Source: Carnobacterium_A antarcticum (GTDB lineage Bacteria > Bacillota > Bacilli > Lactobacillales > Carnobacteriaceae). From it: a stretch of 64,000 nucleotides of DNA. The stretch lies in the NCBI RefSeq assembly GCF_042658365.1, contig NZ_JBHSQC010000015.1, one strand, 5' to 3'. Position numbers and translations under genes: made by a program. This document shows positions 1 through 9,418 of this stretch, in pieces. Within the stretch, counting starts at the first letter, position 1, and every line of letters begins with the position of its first letter. The notes below the pieces were generated by a model. That model searched no databases, was not told the origin of the DNA, and saw nothing but the letters and a program-made list of their open reading frames with translations.

Positions 1-1
1 A

Positions 2-361
2 GAGCTGCCTTTATTAGAAGCAATGAATGCAGACACAATTTTGATTCACGTAATCAAAAACGATAATGGAGAAATTCTTTCTGCTGGACGTTTGGCCGTA
101 GAAACAGCCGAAGCTGGAATGATCATTGATATAGGAACGATTGAATCAGAACGAGGCAATGGGTATGCTTCAGCCATCATCGCTTCGCTTGTGCAGCATT
201 GTCAGCAAAAAGGTAAAAAAGCTTGCTTGTTTTATAGCGATGCTAGCGCAGGCAGACTGTATCACCGTTTAGGTTTTCAAGATACTGAGTTGAAATGGAG
301 TATGTTAAAGCCGAGAGAAGAAAAAGACAAGAAAACATTGTTTGAAGAATTAACCACTTAA
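2..361 (+). CDS. GNAT-family N-acetyltransferase, 5' end cut by window
   Basis: The reading frame is open to the first base, so the real start lies outside the window; the in-frame ATG at 23 is probably internal. The fragment carries the acetyl-CoA binding part of a GNAT fold: an ERGNGYAS stretch (the R/Q-x-x-G-x-G/A pyrophosphate loop) followed by a helix, and a C-terminal AGRLYHRLGFQ segment typical of the last GNAT strands. About 25 charged residues follow the domain. Substrate cannot be deduced. It ends 15 bp before a strong hairpin terminator. Confidence 0.75.
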   Translation, partial: ELPLLEAMNADTILIHVIKNDNGEILSAGRLAVETAEAGMIIDIGTIESERGNGYASAIIASLVQHCQQKGKKACLFYSDASAGRLYHRLGFQDTELKWSMLKPREEKDKKTLFEELTT

Positions 362-375
362 AGGCTTCTGAACCT

Positions 376-428
376 AAAAAAGCTTGAAACACCTTCCTTT
401 TCAAACTGGGAATGTTTCAAGCTTTTTT
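376..428. terminator. Rho-independent terminator after the GNAT gene
   Basis: A 15-bp perfect stem (375/376-390 pairs with 414-428) with A-run and T-run on opposite sides, so it could serve the GNAT gene on the plus strand and the mevalonate operon from the minus strand. The ~140 bp between it and fni shows no gene. Confidence 0.8.
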
Positions 429-567
429 TGTTGCTATCTGAATCATTTTTAATTCAATTGAGTATACGGGGTAGCTTTAGTAAACAAAGACAAAAAACTC
501 CCCATTTTGTTGTGTGCTTGTTGAAACAAACATCAAAAAAGAGAGTTAGTCATTATTCAATTCAGTA

Positions 568-1641
568 TTATTTTTTGGGAAGAGTTGAACGGGTCGCAAA
601 ATTTTTATAAGTGATTTCGCGTGCTTGACACCAATCTTTTACTTCACCGGTTAAAATAAGATCCGTTTGCTGCAGTTCAGCAATTGTTTTTTTGCCTAGC
701 AGCGTCATAATGGTTCTTAATTCATCTTTCCAATGATTAACTTGAACGATCGTTTCATCAACGCCATCTTTAATGATCATATGCAAGAGTAGACCAGAAA
801 TGCCAACCGCTTTTGCTCCTAAAGAGAGAGCTTTTACGATATCCAGAGGGTGGCGTATTCCGCCGGAAGCTAGTATTTCAACGCTTTCCAAGTGAGATTG
901 AGCTTCCAATAACGAAATAACGGTGGATTGTCCCCAGTTTTCCAAGTAATCCAGTTTATTTGTTTTACGGCGGTAATTTTCAATTTGAGCAAAATTCGTT
1001 CCGCCTTGGCCGCTGATATCAATAGTAGCTACTTTAGCAGCGCGCAATTGAGCAATGGTTTCACGGCTCATGCCAAAACCTACTTCTTTAGCAATGACAG
1101 GAACTTCGACAGCGGCCACTATTTCTGCCAATTGCGGCAGCCAATTCGAAAAGTCCCGATCTCCTTCAGGCATGATCAATTCTTGCGGAGCATTGATATG
1201 GATTTGTAAAGCGTCGGCTTTTAATAAGTCGATGGCTTTTTTTGCATTTTCTACGGTTTGACCGGCTCCTAAATTAGCAAAAACTAGTCCAGTAGGGTTA
1301 ACTTCACGAATAATTTGAAAGCTGTCCAGTACAGTCGGATCTTTTAGAGCAGCACTGACAGAACCAGAAGCCATGGCGATTCCGGTTTCGCGTGCAACGA
1401 TCGCTAATTTTTGGTTGATTTTTTTCGTCCAATCGCTGCCGCCAGTCATGGCGTTAATGTAAAAAGGGTATTTCAATTGAAAGGTTGCAAATGAAGTAGA
1501 GAGGTCCACTTCTTCAACCGCTAACTCAGGAAAAGAATGATGAACATAACGTAAAGCATCAAAATCTGTCTGCTGATCCTTTTGAAAAAACTTCATTCCC
1601 AAAGAAACATGCTCATTTTTTCGATTGTTTTTCGGCTCCAT
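568..1641 (-). CDS. fni: Type 2 isopentenyl-diphosphate delta-isomerase
   Basis: FMN- and NADPH-dependent isomerase that interconverts isopentenyl and dimethylallyl diphosphate in the cytosol. Visible family features are NAMTGGS near residue 65, the QIHINAPQE segment, VPVIAKEVGFG, DISGQGGTNF and the C-terminal LASGGIRHPLDIVKAL phosphate-binding (FMN) segment of the TIM barrel. I chose the ATG at 1641 because AGGAG lies 8 nt upstream; a GTG at 1650 abuts that same AGGAG and cannot be spaced correctly. It is the last gene of mvaK1-mvaD-mvaK2-fni, 40 bp after mvaK2, an order common in lactic acid bacteria and staphylococci. Confidence 0.95.
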   Translation of the reverse strand: MEPKNNRKNEHVSLGMKFFQKDQQTDFDALRYVHHSFPELAVEEVDLSTSFATFQLKYPFYINAMTGGSDWTKKINQKLAIVARETGIAMASGSVSAALKDPTVLDSFQIIREVNPTGLVFANLGAGQTVENAKKAIDLLKADALQIHINAPQELIMPEGDRDFSNWLPQLAEIVAAVEVPVIAKEVGFGMSRETIAQLRAAKVATIDISGQGGTNFAQIENYRRKTNKLDYLENWGQSTVISLLEAQSHLESVEILASGGIRHPLDIVKALSLGAKAVGISGLLLHMIIKDGVDETIVQVNHWKDELRTIMTLLGKKTIAELQQTDLILTGEVKDWCQAREITYKNFATRSTLPKK

Positions 1642-1681
1642 TAACGTCACTCCTTCTATCTAAAATATGATGATTCAGACA

Positions 1682-2761
1682 CTACTTTTCAGCCTTTGTG
1701 TAAACATGGAGCGGCAAATTGGTAATGTCTTTTTCTTCCCAAGCGGTCATTAAAGAGAGCAGCCCTTCTTTACGGTCGAATAAAACAATTCCGCAATCGC
1801 CGCCGCCTGCACCCGAGGATTTAGCTGCACCATTGTATGTTTCAGCTACCTCGCACAATTGGGTCAAAGATGGAGTCTCAATGGTGACGCCAGTGTCTTT
1901 GCTCATTTGAACTAATAATTCACGATTTTTTCTAATTTGTGTTTGAATGGCTTTAATATCGCCTGCTTGAAAAGCTTCAATCATCCGATTGACACACAGC
2001 GCGCTTTCTTTTAAAAATACTTCGTACGCTTGTTTGTCGCGGCTGCGCTGGTTGGTTACTTCATCAACCAAATGAGACGTTGAAGCCGGTGAGCCTGTCC
2101 AGCCGATTACCAAACGCAAATCTAAAGGAGGCGTTAAAGGTGTAATCGAGAGATGAGGCCATTCTCGTTCGATCAGCGTTTTGACACTTTGGTTTTGTTC
2201 TTGCTGTTTCAACACCCATTCACGATCAAAAGTCGTGAATGCCAACCAGCCTCCATAAACGCTTGCAGCAACATCGCCACAAGAGCCATTGCTTTTTACG
2301 GAAAGATGAGCCAGTGCTGCTAGTTTGAAAATCGTTTCATTATTAGCCCCTAAGTCATAATACTGACAAAGAGCTTGTACAGTCGCAACAGTTACAGCAG
2401 CACTGGAACCTAAACCGTACTTGCGGCCATTAGAACTGTCCAACTCACTGTCGACCATTAAGCTGTAAAAAGACAGTTCTTTGCCGAGTTCTTTGGCGTA
2501 ACTTTCTGTCACATTGATAGCCGCTAAAATATAGTGAAAAGGGTTCTCCCGTTTATCTAATACCAATAAATCATTTTGTCTTCTCCATAAAACAGGTAAA
2601 TTACCATACTGAAAAGAAGTGATACTGCCAACATTTTCTGTTTTTTCTAATGATACGGTGATGAACTGATCAATAGCTACCAAAATGGCAGGGTGACCAG
2701 GTTCAACAACCGCATACTCACCTGCAATATATAACTTTCCAGGCGCAGAAACTTCGATCAT
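1682..2761 (-). CDS. mvaK2: Phosphomevalonate kinase
   Basis: GHMP-family kinase converting mevalonate-5-phosphate to the diphosphate with ATP. Motif 1 PGKLYIAGEYAVVE is at residues 7-20, the glycine-rich ATP loop YGLGSSAAVTVA near 113-125, and the C-terminal GHMP motif SGAGGGDCGIVLF near 325-337. The length (359 aa) is normal for Gram-positive MvaK2. AAGGAGG precedes the ATG. It sits 46 bp downstream of mvaD in one operon. Confidence 0.93.
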   Translation of the reverse strand: MIEVSAPGKLYIAGEYAVVEPGHPAILVAIDQFITVSLEKTENVGSITSFQYGNLPVLWRRQNDLLVLDKRENPFHYILAAINVTESYAKELGKELSFYSLMVDSELDSSNGRKYGLGSSAAVTVATVQALCQYYDLGANNETIFKLAALAHLSVKSNGSCGDVAASVYGGWLAFTTFDREWVLKQQEQNQSVKTLIEREWPHLSITPLTPPLDLRLVIGWTGSPASTSHLVDEVTNQRSRDKQAYEVFLKESALCVNRMIEAFQAGDIKAIQTQIRKNRELLVQMSKDTGVTIETPSLTQLCEVAETYNGAAKSSGAGGGDCGIVLFDRKEGLLSLMTAWEEKDITNLPLHVYTKAEK

Positions 2762-2807
2762 TTAAAGACTCCTCCTTAAGCAACTTCAAAAAATTGCCGG
2801 TATAAAA

Positions 2808-3794
2808 TTAATTAGACATGATTTGAAGCCCTTTTCCAGGACGCGAAACGATCAATTGTTCAGTCCGGAAGACTTCGGCGAAACGAGCCTTGATTTTTTC
2901 ACTGTCGCTCAATCGGCACAAGACTTTGACATTTGGTCCAGCATCCATTGTAAAGTAGCAAGGAATGCCTTCTTTTCGCAATTGACGCACTAATTGCATC
3001 GCAACGACGCTATAGGGTTCCCAATAAGAAAGCGGCGGGTTAGCCCCTAACATCGTTCCATGCATTTTCATGCCGTTGCTCTCAGTTATTTCGCCAACTT
3101 TTTGAAAATCATGTGAATGAATCGCTTTTTTGATCTCGATCAAATCTTTAGCCGTGCTCTCCAGCCAGCCCGCGTAAAAAGGGGAAGTTTCGACGGTGTT
3201 TTTCATACCATCCCGACTAGACACTTCTTTTTGACGGCTATTGACGACCACAACGAGCATACCGATATCCCAGTTTGCGTCATCAATCGGAACAGCATAA
3301 GAATCTTCTGAAGAAGTACCCATTTGCCATTCAACAAATCCGCCATAGATACTGCGAGTAGCTGAACCGGATCCTCTGCGCGCGTAGGTTGATAATTCTT
3401 GGTCTGGTAAATTTAACCCGCTGGCTAAATTAGCTGCTCCGGCCAAAGCAGCCATCCCAGAAGCTGAAGAAGCTAAGCCGGCAGCAGTAGGCACAAAGTT
3501 GGTGCTTTTGATCAAAGCCGGCGTTTGGATGCCAGTTGGCTCTCTAAACAACTTTAAAAAGCGACTGACTTTTTGAGTCGCTGCTTCATTTTGTAAAACG
3601 CCATTTAAGTAAAATGTATCTTGGGTTATGTCTTCTTTAAAAGCTACAGAAGTTTCTGTATAAAAAGCATCCAGTGTCAAAGAAAGACTGCTGCTCGTTG
3701 GCAAAATAGCTGCTTCATCCCGTTTGCCCCAATATTTGATCAAAGCAATATTCGTGTACGCACGAACTTTTTTCTCAATCGTCACGTTTGTCAT
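2808..3794 (-). CDS. mvaD: Diphosphomevalonate decarboxylase
   Basis: Catalyses ATP-dependent decarboxylation of mevalonate diphosphate to isopentenyl diphosphate. NIALIKYWGKRD near residues 15-26, AAGLASSASGMAAL near 104-117 (ATP loop), and GSGSATRSIYGGFVEW are hallmark MvaD segments; TMDAGPNVK carries the C-terminal catalytic-site residues. The start is ambiguous: the ATG at 3794 directly abuts GGGAG, while the GTG at 3785 has an ideal 9-nt spacing. The upstream ATG at 3833 has no Shine-Dalgarno. Either choice overlaps the end of mvaK1 (20 or 11 nt), implying translational coupling. Confidence 0.92.
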   Translation of the reverse strand: MTNVTIEKKVRAYTNIALIKYWGKRDEAAILPTSSSLSLTLDAFYTETSVAFKEDITQDTFYLNGVLQNEAATQKVSRFLKLFREPTGIQTPALIKSTNFVPTAAGLASSASGMAALAGAANLASGLNLPDQELSTYARRGSGSATRSIYGGFVEWQMGTSSEDSYAVPIDDANWDIGMLVVVVNSRQKEVSSRDGMKNTVETSPFYAGWLESTAKDLIEIKKAIHSHDFQKVGEITESNGMKMHGTMLGANPPLSYWEPYSVVAMQLVRQLRKEGIPCYFTMDAGPNVKVLCRLSDSEKIKARFAEVFRTEQLIVSRPGKGLQIMSN

Positions 3795-4716
3795 CTCCCA
3801 TTTGGTAAGTCCAAGTATTGACTGCACCTGCATCTAGCAAAGCACTAGAAACAGCAGCAGCAGTTTCTTTATCAGCTGTCAAAGCAATCATGCACCCTCC
3901 ACGACCGCCACCGGTCAGTTTGGCGCCTAAAGCTCCAGTTTTCACAGCAACTTGGACCAAATCATCCAACATACGGTTGCTGACGCCCAAAAAGGCTAGC
4001 TGTTCATGAGCTTGGTTCATATGCACGCCCAATTCTACAGGTTTATTGCCTTCAATTGCAACTTTAGCTTGTTCAGCTAAGCGGCCTAAAGTTGCGATTG
4101 CGGTATGTGTCAGTTCTGGAGCTGTTTTATACAAATCAGCGATACTATTGACTGCTTCTTTAGTTTGCCCGGAAATACCCGTATCGGCAACGACTAGATA
4201 AGCGGTCAGGTTAAGCGGAAAAGGCACGAAAGGTTGGCCTTTAATAAAGAAAAGCGGGTCTTGTCCGCTCGTCATGGCGGCATCTAAACCGCTTGGATTG
4301 CCGTGCGCAATTGTTTCTGAGATATTGGTCAATTCCAATAATACTCCATGAGATAACGGTTCTTCAAAAAAACGATAAAGTGCACGAATGGTTGCCACAG
4401 CTACAGCTGCGCTAGAACCCATGCCTCTTTCTGGAGGAATGGTACTCTTAATGGTGATGTTAAAGTCTTGCAGCGGCTGATTCAATCGAGCCGCTGTTTC
4501 AGTGATAACGGCCACTAAATTAAGCAAACGTTCAGGAGCTTTAGAAAGGGCGCCTTGATAAAATACGCAGTCTAAAGTGACAGTTCCTGAAGTTTTTGTG
4601 ACAGTCGTTTCAATGGATGTTGCTAGGAAGGGGAGGGCCACAGCAGGTTCGCCGTAAACGACGGAATGTTCCCCCATTAAAATGATTTTTCCGTTTGATG
4701 TACCTGTTGCTTTCAT
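3775..4716 (-). CDS. mvaK1: Mevalonate kinase
   Basis: GHMP kinase that makes mevalonate-5-phosphate, first gene of the four-gene mevalonate operon. GKIILMGEHSVVYGEPAVALP (motif 1) lies near residues 9-29, PPERGMGSSAAVAVA near 94-108, NPSGLDAAM near 142-150, and the C-terminal LTGGGRGGCMIAL motif near 275-287. The ATG at 4716 has AAAGGAG 7 nt upstream; the in-frame ATG at 4740 lacks one. The length of 313 aa fits the family. Confidence 0.93.
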   Translation of the reverse strand: MKATGTSNGKIILMGEHSVVYGEPAVALPFLATSIETTVTKTSGTVTLDCVFYQGALSKAPERLLNLVAVITETAARLNQPLQDFNITIKSTIPPERGMGSSAAVAVATIRALYRFFEEPLSHGVLLELTNISETIAHGNPSGLDAAMTSGQDPLFFIKGQPFVPFPLNLTAYLVVADTGISGQTKEAVNSIADLYKTAPELTHTAIATLGRLAEQAKVAIEGNKPVELGVHMNQAHEQLAFLGVSNRMLDDLVQVAVKTGALGAKLTGGGRGGCMIALTADKETAAAVSSALLDAGAVNTWTYQMGDDKRDD

Positions 4717-4769
4717 GATATTACTCCTTTTTTGTTTCATCTAACCAGCAAATAGAAAAAGCAAATGAA

Positions 4770-4795
4770 AGAAAGCAGCCATCAAAGGCTGGTTC
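4770..4795 (-). terminator. Probable weak terminator between permease and mevalonate genes
   Basis: On the minus strand CCAGCC-loop-GGCTG is followed by a T-rich tract (tttctttcatttgctttttc). The stem is only 5-6 bp, so partial read-through from the permease genes into mvaK1 is possible. Confidence 0.4.
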
Positions 4796-4815
4796 CTTTC
4801 CTAGTTATAAAGCTT

Positions 4816-6174
4816 TTACAGACTAGCTAGTTTTTCAATAATCCATGGCGCAGCGTAGAGCGTCATAAATTGAATGCCGTAATTTACGCCCATCTTATTC
4901 AGTGTCCCACAGGTAATACCAATTAACAATACTCCAAAGATATTAATCAAGCCGGCGTCCATATAGGCCAATAGCAAAATGAATGAAATGAACAACCCTA
5001 AAACAGCTTCATGTGGGATTTTTGTTAAAACAAATTGCGAAATTTTTCCTGCATACCGAATAATAATAAAATAAGAAATGGCACTTGAGATCACTGCTCC
5101 AACCAAGATAGCCCAAGTGAAATCGGCACGACTTAAGAGATGGTGCAAATTGTGATCGACTGTGAAAACAGGCGGTGCGTTAAAGAGAGCACTCCCGGGT
5201 CCAATTGATGTAGGCGATAAAGGAATGCCCAAAGCAATCAAAGGAATGATGATTCCAGATAAGTAAGTTGAATGAGCTAAAGCACTCATTGTTGTAACCG
5301 CAGTTGACGCTTTTTCGATAGGGTCTTTCTTACGATTCGCAACGGCTTCACCAAATAAAATAATTAATCCAACAGGGCTTAAAACAAATAAAAAGTTCGA
5401 GAAAAAAGACGCCAATGAAGCAGACGTGACTTCCTGTTTGGTCAAAATTTTAAAAGGGTTTAATGTCTTTTCTTCATTTAAGTTTTTTGGGATGGTGATG
5501 ACCTTTAATTTGTCGGTCAGCATGTCGGTGCGGCTTTCTTTGTTTAATAAAGAAAAAAGCGAAATAATCAATGGGCCGATCGTGATGCCCAGAAAAAAAG
5601 ATGTTGTAATATTAGTATCTGCTGGGACTATGCCGGTGCCCCAATATAGATAACGCAAACTTTGAAACAATAACGCTAAGGGGATGATGCTGAAAAGAGC
5701 TAATAGTTTATGTTTTCCGATCAAAGACAAAAAAATAGCACCGAGAACAAAGAGCAGCGATGCATAAGGTTGGATCGTCGCAGCAAAAGGGGCTAATAGG
5801 TTAGCCAGCACTAATGCGACAGGGATCGAAATGGCCGTTCCAATAAGCGAACCGGCAGCCATCTTTTTGATCGTAATCGTGGATAAACCTCGATTTTTTA
5901 AGTATAAGGCGTGCTCGATCATAGGGCTGGATAAAACACCGCCCGGTAATCCCACCAGTGCAGTAGGCATCGAATTAGTTAAATTTAAAGTTATGATAGC
6001 TGATATGAAAAAAGTTAAAATGATGATCGGCGGCGTTCCAGCCAAAATCAATGCTAATGAAACGGGCACTAGAACGGAGGTTTCATCCGTACCGGGAACA
6101 AACCCAATAAAGGTATACAATGCGACCGCCGCTAAAGAAGCGACAACCATTTGAAACAATAAAATAATATCCAT
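4816..6174 (-). CDS. TctA-like integral membrane permease
   Basis: A hydrophobic protein of about 452 aa with roughly 10-12 predicted membrane helices. The N-terminal FIGFVPGTDETS and the later SMPTALVGLPGGVLSSPM resemble the glycine/proline-rich repeats of the large TctA subunit of tripartite tricarboxylate transporters (PF01970). The ATG at 6174 has AAGGAG 10 nt upstream and overlaps the stop of the preceding 86-aa gene by one base (TGATG), so the two are translationally coupled. No periplasmic-type TctC binding protein is encoded nearby. The substrate is unknown; adjacency to the mevalonate operon may be chance. Confidence 0.65.
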   Translation of the reverse strand: MDIILLFQMVVASLAAVALYTFIGFVPGTDETSVLVPVSLALILAGTPPIIILTFFISAIITLNLTNSMPTALVGLPGGVLSSPMIEHALYLKNRGLSTITIKKMAAGSLIGTAISIPVALVLANLLAPFAATIQPYASLLFVLGAIFLSLIGKHKLLALFSIIPLALLFQSLRYLYWGTGIVPADTNITTSFFLGITIGPLIISLFSLLNKESRTDMLTDKLKVITIPKNLNEEKTLNPFKILTKQEVTSASLASFFSNFLFVLSPVGLIILFGEAVANRKKDPIEKASTAVTTMSALAHSTYLSGIIIPLIALGIPLSPTSIGPGSALFNAPPVFTVDHNLHHLLSRADFTWAILVGAVISSAISYFIIIRYAGKISQFVLTKIPHEAVLGLFISFILLLAYMDAGLINIFGVLLIGITCGTLNKMGVNYGIQFMTLYAAPWIIEKLASL

Positions 6175-6434
6175 CAATCGTGTTCTCCTTGTCCGTTAGT
6201 TTGTTGGTTTTCATCCGTTTTAAGAATCCGTTTGGGTTTAATAAAGACGGTTGAAATAATAAAACCAATCACTGCGCCTGCTAAACCAAAAAAAAGCTGT
6301 TTGGTCTGGTCATCGCTCGGAGCAAGGAAAAAAGCGCCCATCGTTGAGCCGCTTGAAATACAAATAGCCAATACTAAACTACGAAGTTCAACAACATCGC
6401 CCCAAATTTCAACCAAGTCTTTTTTTTCTTTCAT
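6174..6434 (-). CDS. Small two-helix membrane protein coupled to the TctA-like permease
   Basis: 86 aa with a charged N-terminus (MKEKKDLVEIWGD), two predicted transmembrane helices (about residues 14-37 and 46-65) and a hydrophilic, charged C-terminus. The ATG at 6434 has AAAGGAG 9 nt upstream. It overlaps the next gene by one base. By position it could be a minimal counterpart of the small TctB subunit, but TctB proteins normally have four helices and no sequence motif supports the assignment. Its promoter must lie in the 240-bp region shared with divergent coaA. Confidence 0.65.
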   Translation of the reverse strand: MKEKKDLVEIWGDVVELRSLVLAICISSGSTMGAFFLAPSDDQTKQLFFGLAGAVIGFIISTVFIKPKRILKTDENQQTNGQGEHD

Positions 6435-6674
6435 TTTTACACTCTCCTTTATACTGTTTCTTACTCCTTCAAAACAGCAAGTGTCACTAACCTCACAAAA
6501 AAAGTTGAGAGAATTCCCAACAAAACTATAGTACACTAAATGAAACAAAAAAGACTAGTTAAGTTTCTTTTAAGACGAATGCTGGTTTTAAAGGGATTTT
6601 CATAGAAAGCTATAAAAAAGATGTTTTCTTTGGTACAATTATGCGGAAGTTTAAGAAACTTGGAGGCTTATTAG

Positions 6675-7598
6675 ATGAAAGAATCAGCAACGTTTCATAT
6701 TATTGAACGAAATGAATGGAAAGAATTGAATAAAAATACTGCCGCACCTTTAAGCCACCAAGAATTAGAAGAACTGACCGGATTAAATGACCGTATATCT
6801 CTAACAGACGTGGAAGAAGTTTACGTTCCCATCGTACAACTTTTATCTATCTATATGAAGCATTATGAACAACTGCAAGCTCAAAAAAATAATTTTTTGG
6901 GACAAGCAGTTAAAAAGAAACCTTATATTATCGGGATAGCAGGGAGTGTAGCTGTGGGAAAAAGCACGACCGCACGCTTGCTGCAAATGATGCTGTCACG
7001 TGTCTATAAAAATAAAACCGTTGAAATGATCACGACAGATGGTTTTCTTTACCCGAATGAGGTTTTATTGAAAGAAAATTTAATGGATCGTAAAGGATTT
7101 CCGGAAAGTTATGATATGCCTCGATTGATCTCTTTTTTAGGCGATATCAAAAATGGAAAAGAAAACATGGTTTCTCCTGTTTATTCGCATGAAGTTTATG
7201 ATATTGTAGAAGGAGAATACCATATCTTGAACCAGCCAGACATTTTGATCGTGGAAGGAATCAACATCTTGCAATTGCCCGCTAATGAGCAAATTTATGT
7301 GAGTGATTTCTTTGATTTTTCGGTATATGTGGATGCTGAACCCGCACAGATCGAAAAATGGTACTTAGAACGATTTGGCTTGTTGTTAGATACAGCTTTT
7401 ACCAAACCTGACAACTATTATTATTCTTATGCCCAAGGCAATCGTGAAGATGCATTTGCCATGGCTCGGGATGTTTGGAAAAGAGTCAACTTGCGGAATT
7501 TGACGGAATACATCCTGCCGACACGAAATCGAGCTGATTTGATCATTCATAAGAGCGGAAATCACGTTATTGACCAACTATTACTGCGAAAATACTAA
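6675..7598 (+). CDS. coaA: Pantothenate kinase, type I
   Basis: First and usually rate-setting step of coenzyme A synthesis: ATP-dependent phosphorylation of pantothenate. The P-loop GSVAVGKS is at residues 90-97, followed by TTDGFLYPN, the segment containing the catalytic aspartate, and the RKGFPESYD segment typical of bacterial type I enzymes; the C-terminal LRKY ending and the length (307 aa) also match. A Shine-Dalgarno TTGGAGG lies 8-9 nt before the ATG, and a TACAAT -10-like hexamer is at 6634. Apparently monocistronic. Confidence 0.95.
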   Translation: MKESATFHIIERNEWKELNKNTAAPLSHQELEELTGLNDRISLTDVEEVYVPIVQLLSIYMKHYEQLQAQKNNFLGQAVKKKPYIIGIAGSVAVGKSTTARLLQMMLSRVYKNKTVEMITTDGFLYPNEVLLKENLMDRKGFPESYDMPRLISFLGDIKNGKENMVSPVYSHEVYDIVEGEYHILNQPDILIVEGINILQLPANEQIYVSDFFDFSVYVDAEPAQIEKWYLERFGLLLDTAFTKPDNYYYSYAQGNREDAFAMARDVWKRVNLRNLTEYILPTRNRADLIIHKSGNHVIDQLLLRKY

Positions 7599-7722
7599 AA
7601 AAAAAGCAGAAAAGCGTTTTCGGTATATTGACCTGTATCGCTAGAGCCGATACAATGTACCCAAGTAGAGTTTATAAGATAAACGGTTTAATGAACAAAA
7701 AATATTAGATGAGGTGAACTGC

Positions 7723-9279
7723 GTGGCAATTGTTACTGATTTAACGGAAGTTGAAAAAATTATCGTGCTTGATTTTGGGAGCCAATACAATCAATTGATT
7801 ACACGACGTATTCGTGAATTTGGAGTGTATTCTGAATTGATTTCTCACAAAACGACAGCTGAAGAATTAAGCAAAATGAATGCAAAAGGAATCATCTTCT
7901 CAGGTGGGCCAATGAGTGTTTATGACGAAGGAGCTTATTCTATCGACCCAAAAATTTTCGAAATGGGTATTCCTATTTTAGGGATCTGTTATGGAATGCA
8001 GCTAATGACAACAGCACTAGGCGGAACAGTTAAATCTAGTTCAAACCGTGAATACGGCAAAGCCAGCATCGACATTACAAATTCGACGGCACCTGTCTTC
8101 AATTCTTTAGCACAAGAAGAAACGGTTTGGATGAGCCATGGCGATTTAGTGACTCATGTACCTGAAGGATTTGAAGTTTCAGCAACGAGTCCTCACTGTC
8201 CGATCGCTTCAATGTTTGATCCTGTCAGAAACTTCCATGCGGTTCAATTCCATCCAGAAGTTCGCCATACTGAACAAGGAAATGAAATGTTGAAAAACTT
8301 TACTTTCAATGTCTGTGGATGCGAAGGAAACTGGAGCATCAGCAATTTCATCGAATCTGAAATCGCAAAAATTCGTGAAACAGTCGGCGACAAAAAAGTT
8401 TTACTAGCCTTATCCGGCGGAGTTGACTCAAGTGTTGTAGGCGTCTTATTGCAAAAAGCCATTGGCGACCAATTGACGTGTATCTTTGTTGACCACGGCT
8501 TGTTGCGTAAAAACGAAGGCGACCAAGTAATGGACAGTTTAGAAGGCAAATTCGGCTTAAACGTTATTCGTGTAGACGCGAAAAAACGCTTCATGGATAA
8601 ATTAGCCGGTGTCAGCGATCCTGAACAAAAACGTAAAATCATCGGAAATGAATTTATCTATGTTTTTGATGACGAAGCGACAAAATTAAAAGGTATCGAA
8701 TTTTTGGCACAAGGGACGCTTTACACGGATGTGATCGAAAGTGGAACCGATACGGCTCAAACGATCAAATCACACCACAACGTTGGCGGACTTCCTGAAG
8801 ACATGCAATTTAAATTGATCGAACCTTTAAACACTTTGTTTAAAGATGAAGTTCGTGAATTAGGAATCGAATTAGGCATGCCTGAAGCTCTTGTTTGGCG
8901 CCAACCTTTCCCAGGCCCTGGATTAGGTATCCGTGTCCTTGGTGAATTGACAGAAGAAAAATTAGAAATCGTTCGTGAAAGTGATGCTATTTTACGTGAA
9001 GAGATTGCAGCAGCAGGTCTTGACCGTGACATTTGGCAATACTTCACCGTTCTTCCAGGAATCCGCAGTGTTGGAGTTATGGGAGACGGCCGGACATACG
9101 ACTATACAGTCGGTATTCGTGCTGTAACGTCGATTGACGGCATGACAAGCGACTTTGCACGTATTCCATGGGACGTCTTGCAAAAGATCTCTGTGCGCAT
9201 CGTAAACGAAGTAGCACACGTCAACCGTATCGTGTATGACATTACGAGTAAACCACCAGCAACTATAGAGTGGGAATAG
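7723..9279 (+). CDS. guaA: GMP synthase (glutamine-hydrolysing)
   Basis: Converts XMP to GMP using glutamine and ATP. The class I amidotransferase domain has the nucleophile in GICYGMQ (Cys89) and the HAVQFHPEV histidine; the ATP-pyrophosphatase loop is LALSGGVDSS; the C-terminal dimerisation domain ends in the conserved KPPATIEWE. I place the start at the GTG at 7723 because GAGGTG lies 6 nt upstream; the GTG at 7714 is part of that Shine-Dalgarno. A 7-bp hairpin (7634-7640 with 7648-7654) lies in the leader but it is not a recognisable purine riboswitch. The last codons form the left boundary of an integrated element, which has probably changed the stop from TAA to TAG. Confidence 0.96.
   Translation: MAIVTDLTEVEKIIVLDFGSQYNQLITRRIREFGVYSELISHKTTAEELSKMNAKGIIFSGGPMSVYDEGAYSIDPKIFEMGIPILGICYGMQLMTTALGGTVKSSSNREYGKASIDITNSTAPVFNSLAQEETVWMSHGDLVTHVPEGFEVSATSPHCPIASMFDPVRNFHAVQFHPEVRHTEQGNEMLKNFTFNVCGCEGNWSISNFIESEIAKIRETVGDKKVLLALSGGVDSSVVGVLLQKAIGDQLTCIFVDHGLLRKNEGDQVMDSLEGKFGLNVIRVDAKKRFMDKLAGVSDPEQKRKIIGNEFIYVFDDEATKLKGIEFLAQGTLYTDVIESGTDTAQTIKSHHNVGGLPEDMQFKLIEPLNTLFKDEVRELGIELGMPEALVWRQPFPGPGLGIRVLGELTEEKLEIVRESDAILREEIAAAGLDRDIWQYFTVLPGIRSVGVMGDGRTYDYTVGIRAVTSIDGMTSDFARIPWDVLQKISVRIVNEVAHVNRIVYDITSKPPATIEWE
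9266..9278 (+). repeat. Left attachment-site repeat (attL core)
   Basis: TAGAGTGGGAATA covers the last codons and part of the stop codon of guaA. It is exactly repeated at 14865-14877. The core may be longer with mismatches. Confidence 0.7.
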
Positions 9280-9385
9280 TTGCAGATAGATACACGTTTT
9301 AGATTGTTGACGTAATAAGCTTTTAGCTTAATCATCACACTGTTTAAACATGAAAATATACCTTGAACCTGCTATAATGTAACTG

Positions 9386-9418
9386 CATTGTGACCATTGA
9401 AGCTAGTCTTAATTGACT
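9386..9418 (+). repeat. 33-bp direct repeat, copy 1
   Basis: 31 of 33 bases match 10867-10899. The copies flank the TerB_N/TPR gene. The 3' part of this copy forms the left arm of a terminator-like hairpin. Confidence 0.8.

Noticed and set aside
428..610. 60-aa reading frame after the GNAT terminator
   Set aside because: No Shine-Dalgarno, low-complexity composition, and it overlaps the 3' end of fni on the other strand.
7599..7722. Purine riboswitch upstream of guaA
   Set aside because: There is a small hairpin but none of the conserved aptamer core (GATATGG, TTTCTACC, CCGTAAA).
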